Shown one piece after another: positions 38,860-47,194 of a DNA stretch of 48,287 nt (position 1 is its first letter; each line of letters starts with the position of its first letter). Made by a program: the position numbers and the translations under genes. The stretch lies in contig CAZUMW010000035.1 of NCBI GenBank assembly GCA_964621615.1, positions 1 through 48,287 on the forward strand, in the 5' to 3' direction. Under the pieces are notes generated by a model. That model saw only the letters and a list, made by a program, of their open reading frames with translations, ran no database searches and had not been told where the DNA came from. This DNA is from CAZUMW01 sp964621615. GTDB taxonomy: Bacteria; Desulfobacterota; WTBG01; CAIYCZ01; CAIRTM01.

Positions 38860-40924
38860 ACAGCTGCTGCTTGAAATCGGAACTGAAGAGCTACCTGCCG
38901 CATTCCTTCCCGGCGCTCTTTCGTCTTTCAAAGCGCTGATGGAGCAGGAGCTTTCGGCTGCGCGCATTTCCTATGAGAGCATTGAAACCTTCGGGACCCC
39001 GCGCCGGATGTGCCTGACCGGCAGCGGCATTGCCTCCGCCCAGCAGGAGCTGGTCACGCAAAAAACCGGGCCTGCAAAATCAATCGCATATGATGAAAGC
39101 GGAAACCCCACTAAGGCAGCCCGGGGCTTTGCCCGCGGACAGGGCATCGACGTCAGCGAGCTGACCGTCACCGTCACCGAAAAGGGGGAGTATATTTGCG
39201 CACACAAAAAAGAGGCCGGGCTTGCGACCCGGGAGCTGCTTCCGGAGATGTGCCTGCGGGTCATCACCGGCATCGGGTTTCCTAAATCGATGCGCTGGCA
39301 CACCTATGATCTGCGGTTTGCCCGCCCCATACACTGGATTGCCGCGCTGTTCGGCGAACAGCCTGTCCGGTTCACGCTGGGCGGTATCGAATCCGGAAAC
39401 CGGACGTTCGGCCACCGCTTTATGTCCCCTGATCCGGCCACCGTGTCAGGCATAGACTCATACCACGCCGCCATGGAGCGCGGGGGGGTGGTGGTCGATC
39501 CCGCTCAGCGCCGCCGCATCATAGAGCAGGAGACAGCCCGGCTGGCCCAAAGCGCCGGCGGGACGCCGGACAAAGACGAAAGCCTCCTGCAGGAGGTAAC
39601 CTATCTTGTTGAGTCCCCCTTTCCTGTGCTGTGCCGCTTTGACGATGAGTTTCTGAGCCTGCCTGCCGAGGTGCTGCTCACCACCATGAAAAAGCACCAG
39701 AAGTACTTCCCGGTCCTCAGCGTTGACGGCAGCCCGCTGCCTTTTTTTGTCGCCGTCAACAACACCAATCCGGTCAATCCCCGGACTGTAATCAGCGGTC
39801 ACGAGCGGGTGCTGCGCGCCCGGCTTGCCGATGCCCGCTTTTTTTACGCAGAAGACCGGAAGCGCTCCCTTGATGCCATGGCCGAGTCGCTTCGCCAGGT
39901 TGTGTTCCAGGCAAAGCTCGGCACATCCTATGAAAAAATGGAGCGGTTCAAAGAGCTGAGCCTTTTTATCGCCGGGCAGCTGAACATGAACGAGCTGCGC
40001 GGCACACTCGACCGTGCCGCCTATCTGTGCAAGGCGGATCTCGTTTCGGAAATGGTAGGCGAGTTCCCCGAGCTGCAGGGAATTATGGGCCGCGAGTATG
40101 CCCGCGCAGGCGGCGAGAAAGAGGCCGTCGCGCGTGCAATTTTTGAACACTATCTGCCGCGCTTTTCAGGGGATGCGCTTCCCGAATCAGAGCCGGGGTC
40201 AATTGTCAGCATCGCCGACAAGCTGGATACGATTGCCGGCTGCTTCGGCATCGGCATGGTTCCAACCGGAACCGCAGACCCCTATGCCCTTCGCCGCCAG
40301 TGCCTGGGCATTATTCATATTCTTCTGGACAGGCGCTACGGGATTTGCCTGAGCGCTCTGGTGGAGAAAGCGGTGAGCCTGCTGGGTGATAAAATAAGCA
40401 GGCCGGCTCAGGACATATGCAGCGATATCGTCAAGTTTTTCAGCGGCCGCATTGAAAACTTGCTTTCCGGGCAGGGCTATCCCCCGGATGTGATCGCTGC
40501 GGTACTCGCTCCGGGTATTGACTCACTGCCGGACGCGGCAAACAGAGTTGCCGCGCTGCATGAAATGATACAGGACCCTGATTTCGAATCGCTTGCCGTT
40601 TCGTTCAAAAGGGTGGTAAACATCCTTGCCGATCAATCCGAAGGCAGCATAGACACAGCACGTTTTCAGCATGATGCCGAGCGCGCGCTGTATGATAAAT
40701 TCTCTGAGCTGAAAAGCCGAACTGAGCAGCACATGAACAGCCGTGAGTATCTCGATGCGCTGAAAACGATTTCTGCTATCCGTCCGGCTGTTGACTCGTT
40801 TTTCGATAACGTGCTTGTTATGGACAAAGACCCGGAGGTGCGCCAAAACAGGCTTTCGCTGCTTCAGGGAATTCGCTCTTTGTTTGTTCATTTTGCTGAT
40901 TTTTCCAAGCTTGCATCGCGCTGA
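38852..40924 (+). CDS. glyS: Glycyl-tRNA synthetase beta subunit
   Basis: About 690 residues, beginning SEQLLLEIGTEELPAAFLPGAL, the usual GlyS start; an ATG two codons earlier is also possible. Landmarks include SMRWHTYDLRFARPIHWIAALF, an HD-like domain (LVSEMVGEFPELQGIMGREYA), and the C-terminal anticodon-binding DALR-like helices ending FFDNVLVMDKDPEVRQNRLSLL. It binds tRNA(Gly) and supports the alpha subunit. Complete. Confidence 0.96.
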   Translation: MSEQLLLEIGTEELPAAFLPGALSSFKALMEQELSAARISYESIETFGTPRRMCLTGSGIASAQQELVTQKTGPAKSIAYDESGNPTKAARGFARGQGIDVSELTVTVTEKGEYICAHKKEAGLATRELLPEMCLRVITGIGFPKSMRWHTYDLRFARPIHWIAALFGEQPVRFTLGGIESGNRTFGHRFMSPDPATVSGIDSYHAAMERGGVVVDPAQRRRIIEQETARLAQSAGGTPDKDESLLQEVTYLVESPFPVLCRFDDEFLSLPAEVLLTTMKKHQKYFPVLSVDGSPLPFFVAVNNTNPVNPRTVISGHERVLRARLADARFFYAEDRKRSLDAMAESLRQVVFQAKLGTSYEKMERFKELSLFIAGQLNMNELRGTLDRAAYLCKADLVSEMVGEFPELQGIMGREYARAGGEKEAVARAIFEHYLPRFSGDALPESEPGSIVSIADKLDTIAGCFGIGMVPTGTADPYALRRQCLGIIHILLDRRYGICLSALVEKAVSLLGDKISRPAQDICSDIVKFFSGRIENLLSGQGYPPDVIAAVLAPGIDSLPDAANRVAALHEMIQDPDFESLAVSFKRVVNILADQSEGSIDTARFQHDAERALYDKFSELKSRTEQHMNSREYLDALKTISAIRPAVDSFFDNVLVMDKDPEVRQNRLSLLQGIRSLFVHFADFSKLASR

Positions 40925-41025
40925 CACTGCTGCAGCTTAACGGGAAGCAGCGCCCGGGGCGGGCGCTCCAAAAAGCAGCCGCTGCAGCATAAACCTATCT
41001 TTAACGAAAGGGAGGAGCTCTGGTT

Positions 41026-43707
41026 ATGGCAAAATTTGTGTATTTTTTTGGGGGAGGCAAAGCAGAGGGTAAGGCTGAGATGAAAGAACTGCTCGGGGGC
41101 AAAGGCGCCAACCTCGCCGAAATGTCAAACCTGGGGATGCCGGTGCCCGCCGGCTTTACCATTTCGACCAAGGCCTGTCAGCAGTTTTACGAAAACAAAA
41201 AGAAATGGCCCAAGGGGCTCAAAGAGGAAGTTCAGAAAAACCTTCGCAAGCTTGAAAGCACCATGGGCGCAAAGCTCGGTGACCCGAAGAAGCCCCTGCT
41301 TGTGTCGGTCCGCTCCGGCGCGGCCGTGTCAATGCCGGGAATGATGGATACGGTGCTGAACCTCGGCCTGAGCGAAAAAGTGATTGACGGCCTTGCCGCT
41401 AAAACAGGCAGCGACCGCTTTGCGTGGGACTCATACCGACGGTTTATCCAGATGTTCGGCGATGTTGTCATGAAAGTGCCGCAGGAAGCCTTTGATGAAG
41501 CTTTCGAAAAAAAGAAAAAACAGGTCAGGGCCGAGGTTGATACCGACCTCAGCTCCGACGATCTTAAAGATATCGTGTCAAAATTTAAAGCTATCTACAA
41601 AAAACACACCAAAGAAAATTTCCCCACAGATCCGCAAAAGCAGCTTGAAAAGGCGGTCAATGCGGTTTTCGACTCCTGGAACAACGATCGTGCGATAAAG
41701 TACCGTGAGCTCAACGATATCAGAGGCCTTCTGGGAACCGCGGTCAACGTTCAGGCCATGGTGTTCGGCAACATGGGGGAAACCTCGGGTACCGGCGTGT
41801 GCTTCAGCCGGAACCCCTCAACCGGTGAAAACAAGTTTTACGGCGAATATCTGATGAACGCCCAGGGCGAAGACGTGGTTGCCGGCATACGCACGCCTCA
41901 GCCCATCTCCACCCTGGCCCGCAAAAACAAAAAAGTTTACAACCAGCTTGTGTCGCTCAAAAACAAGCTTGAGAACCATTACCGCGAAATGCAGGATATG
42001 GAGTTCACCATACAGGAGGGAGAACTGTATATGCTGCAGACGCGCACCGGAAAGCGCACAGCCCCTGCGGCGCTGAAGATCGCCGTAGACATGGTCAGGG
42101 AAAAGCGCATCACCAAAGAGGAGGCGCTGATGCGCATAGAGCCGCCGCAGCTCGATCAGCTCCTGCACCCGATGTTCGACCCGAAGGCCCTTAAGGACGC
42201 GGAGCAGCTCACCAAGGGCCTCCCCGCATCGCCCGGCGCGGCAACGGGAAGAATCGTCTTTAACGCCGATGATGCGGAAAGCCGTGCGGCAAAAGGCGAA
42301 AAGGTCATTCTCACGCGCATCGAAACCTCGCCTGAGGATATCTCCGGCATGAACGCGGCTGTCGGTATTCTTACATCGCGCGGCGGCATGACCTCCCACG
42401 CAGCGGTTGTTGCCAGGGGGATGGGCAAGTGCTGCGTTGCCGGGGCCGGCGATGCGGTAATCGACTACAAGGCAAAAACGCTCACCATCGGCGGCAAAAA
42501 GCTGAAACAGGGGGATTTTATTTCGCTGAACGGATCAACCGGCGTTGTGTATGACGGGCTCGTGCCGACGGTCGAGCCTAAAATATCGGGCGATTTCCAG
42601 ACGCTGATGAAGTGGGCCGACGATGCCCGCCGCCTCGGGGTGCGCACCAATGCCGATGTTCCAAAAGATGCAACGATGGCTATTAAATTCGGCGCAGAGG
42701 GTATCGGCCTGTGCAGAACCGAGCACATGTTTTTTGAAGGCGCCCGGATCGTTTCCGTTCGAAAGATGATCCTTGCAGATGACCGGAAAAGCCGGGAAGC
42801 TGCGCTCAAAGAGCTGCTGCCCTACCAGCGCAAAGACTTTGAAGGCCTGTTTAAGGCAATGGGCGACCGGCCGGTCACTATCCGCCTGATCGACCCGCCG
42901 CTGCATGAGTTCGTGCCCCACGATGATGCCTCGCAGAAGGAAATGGCCAAAGTGCTCAAGGTATCATCGCAGAAGGTGAAAGAAAAGGTCGCCGAGCTGC
43001 ATGAATTCAACCCCATGCTGGGCCATCGCGGCTGCCGACTCGGCATAACCTACCCTGAAATCATAAAAATGCAGACGCGCGCGATCATGGAAGCGGCCGT
43101 CAATGCGCGTCGTGCCAAAAAGAAGGTTGAACCTGAAATAATGATTCCGCTTGTCGGCGAATACGGCGAAATACACCTGTGCAAGCAGGTTGTCGAGGAA
43201 ACCGTTCAGGAGGTTTTCAAGCAGAAAAAAACAAAAATACCCTATAAAGTCGGCACCATGATCGAGGTTCCGCGGGCCGCCCTGATCGCAGACCGCATCG
43301 CCGAGCAGGCCGAGTTTTTCTCATTCGGCACAAACGACCTGACGCAGATGACCTGCGGGTTCAGCCGTGATGACGCGGGACGCTTTCTGAAAGAGTATGT
43401 GGAAAAAGGCATTTTTGAAAAAGACCCCTTCCAGGTTCTTGATCAGGAAGGTGTCGGGCAGCTGGTGCAGATGGGCATCGAGCGGGGGCGCGCCGCCCGC
43501 AAAAATCTCAAAATCGGTATCTGCGGAGAGCATGGCGGCGAGCCGCAGACGGTAGCCTTCTGTCACCGAGTCGGCATGGATTATGTCAGCTGCTCACCAT
43601 TCAGAGTGCCTATTGCGCGGCTTGCAGCGGCGCATGCCGCTATCGCCGACAAGGCGGCGAAGAAAAAAAGCTCGGGAAAAAAATCTTCGCGCAGCAAAAA
43701 GAGGTAG
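41026..43707 (+). CDS. ppdK: Pyruvate, phosphate dikinase
   Basis: This 893-residue enzyme interconverts pyruvate, ATP and phosphate with PEP, AMP and pyrophosphate. N-terminal nucleotide-binding part (KELLGGKGANLAEMSNLGMPVPAGFTIST). The central swivelling domain has catalytic His458 in LTSRGGMTSHAAVVARG. The C-terminal PEP barrel has the acid Cys833 in GICGEHGGEP and EVPRAALIADRIAEQAEFFSFGTNDLTQM. The C-terminus is extended by about 20 Lys/Ser residues (DKAAKKKSSGKKSSRSKKR), which is unusual. GGGAGGAG gives a strong start. It follows glyS after about 100 bases with a GCGCCCG / CGGGCGC hairpin (40950-40966) in between. Confidence 0.97.
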   Translation: MAKFVYFFGGGKAEGKAEMKELLGGKGANLAEMSNLGMPVPAGFTISTKACQQFYENKKKWPKGLKEEVQKNLRKLESTMGAKLGDPKKPLLVSVRSGAAVSMPGMMDTVLNLGLSEKVIDGLAAKTGSDRFAWDSYRRFIQMFGDVVMKVPQEAFDEAFEKKKKQVRAEVDTDLSSDDLKDIVSKFKAIYKKHTKENFPTDPQKQLEKAVNAVFDSWNNDRAIKYRELNDIRGLLGTAVNVQAMVFGNMGETSGTGVCFSRNPSTGENKFYGEYLMNAQGEDVVAGIRTPQPISTLARKNKKVYNQLVSLKNKLENHYREMQDMEFTIQEGELYMLQTRTGKRTAPAALKIAVDMVREKRITKEEALMRIEPPQLDQLLHPMFDPKALKDAEQLTKGLPASPGAATGRIVFNADDAESRAAKGEKVILTRIETSPEDISGMNAAVGILTSRGGMTSHAAVVARGMGKCCVAGAGDAVIDYKAKTLTIGGKKLKQGDFISLNGSTGVVYDGLVPTVEPKISGDFQTLMKWADDARRLGVRTNADVPKDATMAIKFGAEGIGLCRTEHMFFEGARIVSVRKMILADDRKSREAALKELLPYQRKDFEGLFKAMGDRPVTIRLIDPPLHEFVPHDDASQKEMAKVLKVSSQKVKEKVAELHEFNPMLGHRGCRLGITYPEIIKMQTRAIMEAAVNARRAKKKVEPEIMIPLVGEYGEIHLCKQVVEETVQEVFKQKKTKIPYKVGTMIEVPRAALIADRIAEQAEFFSFGTNDLTQMTCGFSRDDAGRFLKEYVEKGIFEKDPFQVLDQEGVGQLVQMGIERGRAARKNLKIGICGEHGGEPQTVAFCHRVGMDYVSCSPFRVPIARLAAAHAAIADKAAKKKSSGKKSSRSKKR

Positions 43708-43730
43708 AAGCCGCTGACGGACTATGCTAC

Positions 43731-43772
43731 AAAAAAAGCTCTGCCCCCGCTTATGCGGGGCAGAGCTTTTTT
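43731..43772 (+). terminator. Terminator of ppdK
   Basis: AGCTCTGCCCC and GGGGCAGAGCT pair with an extra C and a small TTAT loop, followed by TTTTTT and preceded by AAAAAAA, so it could work in both directions. Confidence 0.9.
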
Positions 43773-44096
43773 GTTGTTTTATCTCAAACGAGTCCAAAAT
43801 AAATTAAAACATTGAACAAAAGCCGGTTCGGGCGGGGCTCCGCGCAGCAGCCGCCAGATGAAACCTCACTTCATGGACGGCCCGGTGCTGCTCAATATAA
43901 CCGGGATGCAGGCATTGTGCAGGGATTGACCCGGGCAGACCTTCCGCCGGGCCGTGTGTATACAGAAGTTTAACGGCACATGCCGTTCCATAATCTCTTC
44001 AGATGGTGCGGGGGCTTTGCAGAGCCCCGCTCGAACCGGCTTCGTTACATTATTTTGGATACCACTGGTTTTATCTTTACCCGAAAAGGAGACAAT
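43773..44096. other. Intergenic region before the moaE-like gene
   Basis: No gene is seen. Most of it is the inverted-repeat element at 43820-44042. Downstream of that comes only the 5' leader of the moaE-like gene. I found no match to the Moco riboswitch pattern I remember. Confidence 0.5.
43820..44042. repeat. 223-bp element with 21-bp terminal inverted repeats
   Basis: Arms AAGCCGGTTCGGGCGGGGCT(C) at 43820-43840 and its complement at 44022-44042 pair at 20 of 21 positions, enclosing 181 bases without coding capacity. The right arm with its flank (44034-44051) also matches 35548-35565 exactly in inverse orientation, tying it to a dispersed repeat family. Confidence 0.7.
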
Positions 44097-44459
44097 GTGG
44101 ACATTACCGGAACAATCGCTGAAATGAAGCAGCAGCCCGGGTTTTCAGAAAACGTGGGCATGATTCTTGCACACAACGGGGTCGTTCGCGGATGGTCGCG
44201 CAAAAACGGGGCCGCAGTCGACACAATCACGGTCACCCCTGACACCGCCATGATCGACAAGCTGTGCCGGGAGTACCGGCAAAAGCCGGGCATTTTTGAT
44301 ATCAGGGCCGAGGCTGCCGGCGGCACGCTGAAGCCGGGGGACGATCTGCTGTTTATTGTGGTTGCCGGGGATATTCGCGAACACGTAAAGCCCGTGCTTT
44401 CAGAGCTTCTTGACCGCATCAAATCAGAAGCGGTCGTAAAAAGTGAACACACCGCATAG
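44097..44459 (+). CDS. MoaE-like (molybdopterin synthase large subunit-related) protein
   Basis: About 120 residues from a GTG at 44097; AAAAGGAG lies six bases before it. A longer frame from 43980 runs through the inverted-repeat element and is not supported. NVGMILAHNGVVRGWSRKNGAAVDTITV is like the MoaE start, and KPGDDLLFIVVAGDIREHVKPVLSELLDRIKSEAVVKSEH is like its end. The Lys residues that MoaE uses (usually IWK-E near the C-terminus) are not in a clear WK context, so it may be a relative rather than an active synthase. MoaD is not adjacent. A molybdate/tungstate ABC ATPase lies 3 kb downstream. Confidence 0.65.
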   Translation: MDITGTIAEMKQQPGFSENVGMILAHNGVVRGWSRKNGAAVDTITVTPDTAMIDKLCREYRQKPGIFDIRAEAAGGTLKPGDDLLFIVVAGDIREHVKPVLSELLDRIKSEAVVKSEHTA

Positions 44460-44473
44460 TATGCATTAATGTA

Positions 44474-45403
44474 ATGGATCCTCAGCTTATCGTATATGTA
44501 TCCGTGACGTTTGTTGTCGGGCTGGTGTTTATAATCTGGATAAATTACCTGATCGCCCGCGCCGAGCAGAACCGCCTCAAAAGAGTTAAAACGCTCAGAC
44601 CCATGGAGGCCATATGGACCAGCTCCCCGCTGAAAAATCCCGTCAGAGCTGCGCGGGAGTCGGCAATGGGCAGCATAGAAAACCGGTTCTCCATTATACG
44701 GCGCCTTTTTCTGATCGCCGTGCTGTGTGTGTGGATTTTTCTTCTGGCCGTTCCGTTTCTGAGCATGATTCCCACTGCCGTGGTATCGGTAGTCATCGGT
44801 TCCTCTGCTGTTGTTGTCGGAATTGCATCACGGCCCTTTGTCGAAAATGTTATCGCCGGAATGGTCATCACGTTTTCCCGCCTGTTCCGCACCGGCGACA
44901 CCGTGCTGATCGACGGCTACTACGGGACCATTGAGGACATAACCATCACGCACACCATCGTAAAAAAATGGGACTGGCGCCGCTATGTGATTCCTAACAC
45001 GCAGATGCTTTCAAAAGAGCTGCTCAACTACACGCTGAATGATTCCTATCAGTGGGTGCATGTCGAGTTCTGGGTCGATTATGAAGCGGATCTGACCAGC
45101 GTCCGCCAGGCAGCGGTGGAGGCAGCTCAGAAAAGCCCGTGCTTTGCCGACTATGAAACCCCGCAGTTCTGGGTTATGGATATGGAAAAAGAGGGGATAC
45201 GCTGCTGGCTTGCCGCGTGGGCGGACAACCCGACAAACGCCTGGATGCTCAGCCATGATATACGGACAGGCCTTGCTGCCGCATTCCGCTCACTCGGGAT
45301 CGCACCGCACCGGTTTATCATTAAAACGCCCCCGCAGACAGCAGGCTCAGGTGAAACTGACCGGCACAGCCCTGCTCAGAGCACAGCAGACGCCGGCGAC
45401 TGA
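44474..45403 (+). CDS. Small-conductance mechanosensitive channel MscS-family
   Basis: This 309-residue membrane protein has an N-terminal helix, two further helices (about 75-115), and the pore helix and MscS beta domain: VIGSSAVVVGIASRPFVENVIAGMVITFSRLFRTGDTVLIDGYYGTIEDITITHTIV. VIPNTQMLSKELLNYT closes the beta domain, and an alpha/beta C-terminal domain follows. The pore helix has Gly/Ala packing, as in MscS, but is shorter in that pattern. No clear Shine-Dalgarno before the ATG. Likely protects against osmotic down-shock. Follows the moaE-like gene by 14 bases. Confidence 0.9.
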   Translation: MDPQLIVYVSVTFVVGLVFIIWINYLIARAEQNRLKRVKTLRPMEAIWTSSPLKNPVRAARESAMGSIENRFSIIRRLFLIAVLCVWIFLLAVPFLSMIPTAVVSVVIGSSAVVVGIASRPFVENVIAGMVITFSRLFRTGDTVLIDGYYGTIEDITITHTIVKKWDWRRYVIPNTQMLSKELLNYTLNDSYQWVHVEFWVDYEADLTSVRQAAVEAAQKSPCFADYETPQFWVMDMEKEGIRCWLAAWADNPTNAWMLSHDIRTGLAAAFRSLGIAPHRFIIKTPPQTAGSGETDRHSPAQSTADAGD

Positions 45404-45424
45404 TCCTGCCAGGCACCTGCCGTC

Positions 45425-46576
45425 ATGAGCGCACAGACAAAAAAACTCCATTTCATAACCGTACTCATTGCGGTATCGTGCGGCGGGCTCGGGTTCGGCA
45501 TCGTGCTGCCGGTGTCCTCTGTCGTGCTTGAGAGCAGAAATATCTCAACCCCCCTGATCGGCCTTCTGGCAACCATGATGTTTGCCGGCCTTGCCCTGGG
45601 CGGGCCCCTTTCGGGCCGCTCCATCGAGCTGTACGGGCTGCGCCGCACGCTGACGGCAGGTCTATTCGGCACCGGGATCGCCATGCTCCTGCTGGGCGTG
45701 TGGGTTTCGGTGCCGTTCTGGTATCTTGTCCGCTTTCTCATGGGCTGCTCGTTTGCCTGCATTTTCACATCCTGCGAGACCCTTATCAACAGAATAAGCA
45801 CCGGGAAAAACAGGGGCCGCAATCTGGGGCTCTACGGGCTTGCCTTTTCGGTCTGCCTTATGGTCGGGCCTGTCGGGCTCTGGATGCTTACCCTCGGCAC
45901 GTGGGCGCCATTTACCGCAGCAGGAGCGATATGCCTTACTGCAGGACTGGTTGCCTCCGGAGTGATACCCCCGGTACAGGAGCATGCAGGCAGCGTGACC
46001 TTTGATGTGCACTTTGTGAAGCGGCTTCGCTGCTCGCTGACCGCAATGGCAATGTGCGGGTTTATGGAGGGAGCGCTTATCGCACTTATACCGATCTTCA
46101 CGCTGCGCGCAGGCTTTTCGGCAAGTGAGTCGGCAATACTGCTGTTCTTTTTTATGCTCGGTCACGGGGCCCTTACGCCCGTAATCGGCGCTATCGGGGA
46201 CAGAATCGGACTCAAGCAGGTGCTGCTTTTAACCTACGGGCTCGGTGCAGTGAGCCTTGCTGCTGTTGTCTGTATGCCGCCGACCATGATGCTTGCAGCC
46301 GCACTGCTGTTTGCCGGAGCGGCGGCCGGCGCGCTGTACCCGCTGGGGGTAGGGCTGCTGGGGCTGTTATTGAAGCCCGGGGAGCTGCCGCGCGGCAATG
46401 CGCTGACAACGTTCTCTTACGGGATTGGGAGCATCGCCGGCCCCTTCGTCCCCGCGCTTATCATGCACATTGCACCGCCTAAAAGCCTTTTTGTTGTATC
46501 GGCCGCGCTGTATGCTGCAGCTGTCCTGGTCATGAGCCGCTGGCTGGCCGGCAGCGGAAGCGGTCAGCAAAGATGA
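45425..46576 (+). CDS. MFS transporter
   Basis: This 383-residue protein has twelve hydrophobic segments. The start is FITVLIAVSCGGLGFGIVLPVSSVVLE, and the loop between helices 2 and 3 reads GGPLSGRSIELYGLRRTLTAG, close to the usual G-x3-D-R-x-G-R-R motif but altered. GALTPVIGAIGDRIGLKQVLL is the matching loop in the second half. The start lies 21 bases after the mscS stop, so they are probably one transcript. Substrate cannot be told. Confidence 0.85.
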   Translation: MSAQTKKLHFITVLIAVSCGGLGFGIVLPVSSVVLESRNISTPLIGLLATMMFAGLALGGPLSGRSIELYGLRRTLTAGLFGTGIAMLLLGVWVSVPFWYLVRFLMGCSFACIFTSCETLINRISTGKNRGRNLGLYGLAFSVCLMVGPVGLWMLTLGTWAPFTAAGAICLTAGLVASGVIPPVQEHAGSVTFDVHFVKRLRCSLTAMAMCGFMEGALIALIPIFTLRAGFSASESAILLFFFMLGHGALTPVIGAIGDRIGLKQVLLLTYGLGAVSLAAVVCMPPTMMLAAALLFAGAAAGALYPLGVGLLGLLLKPGELPRGNALTTFSYGIGSIAGPFVPALIMHIAPPKSLFVVSAALYAAAVLVMSRWLAGSGSGQQR

Positions 46577-46701
46577 CGGAATTTATTGGTGCTCTCAGGG
46601 TATATGTGCACAAACCTGTCCGCAATATATACCAGGCATTACGGATCAGCCGCGGCGTCACCGGCCCGTGGCGTGCCGCCGACGCCGAAAGAAAGCCGTT
46701 T

Positions 46702-47010
46702 TTATGCTGCAAGCTCAAGCACAGTTTCTTCTGAGCTGCCATCCACAAAAATATTTTTTGGCGCTTTTTCAATAAATGCTTTCCAGAGCGGGTCTTTTTC
46801 AATTTTTTCCAGAACGGCTTCCAGAGCGGCCGGCCCTTCCAGATCAGCAACCCAGTAAACTCGCTCTACAGAGCCGAACTTTCCTGGACAAACCTGAAAG
46901 CACACACCGCTCGCAATGTGATTTGCCAGATCCGCGGCCTCCCTGGCATAGCGCAAGGCATCCTCTTTATGGTGCTGCATGAATTTTTTTGATCGCTGAA
47001 ACCGTATCAT
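46702..47010 (-). CDS. Small protein, possibly of the dimeric alpha/beta-barrel type
   Basis: This 102-residue protein has no signal or membrane segment. The pattern SKKFMQHHKEDALRYAREAADLANHI, then GSVERVYWVADLEGPAALEAVLEKIEKDPLWKAFIEKA resembles NIPSNAP/Dabb-type dimeric barrels, where WVADLEGPAALE would be a beta strand and helix. This is a weak call from pattern only. Its start codon follows directly on a nine-G tract (minus strand: A6 G9 C ATG), which also supplies the Shine-Dalgarno. It lies alone between a plus-strand MFS gene and the minus-strand ABC gene. Confidence 0.6.
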   Translation of the reverse strand: MIRFQRSKKFMQHHKEDALRYAREAADLANHIASGVCFQVCPGKFGSVERVYWVADLEGPAALEAVLEKIEKDPLWKAFIEKAPKNIFVDGSSEETVLELAA

Positions 47011-47034
47011 GCCCCCCCCCTTTTTTAAAAAAAA
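47011..47034 (-). promoter_or_regulatory. Homopolymer tracts (G9, A6, T8) directly upstream of the small protein gene
   Basis: Reading on the minus strand, T8 (47034-47027), A6 (47026-47021), G9 (47020-47012) and one C stand next to the ATG at 47010. The G tract acts as the Shine-Dalgarno, so slippage would change the RBS-to-start distance. Confidence 0.6.
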
Positions 47035-47194
47035 TGTATTTAAACACCCTTTTTCTATATATATAGCTCACTGGCGGGCAATATTCCAGCCCCTGACAAA
47101 AGCAGCGATCAATAAAAGAGCCCTTATCGATAGGGGTTGTAACAGGTACAGCAAGCGGTTTGGGCAAAAATTGATTGTGTGGCAGAAAAGCCGG

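Noticed and set aside
43773..44096. Moco riboswitch in front of the moaE-like gene
   Set aside because: Sequence does not match the known core, and the strong inverted repeat explains the pairing potential.
43980..44096. N-terminal extension of the moaE-like protein from 43980
   Set aside because: It runs through the inverted-repeat element, and the GTG at 44097 has a strong Shine-Dalgarno.
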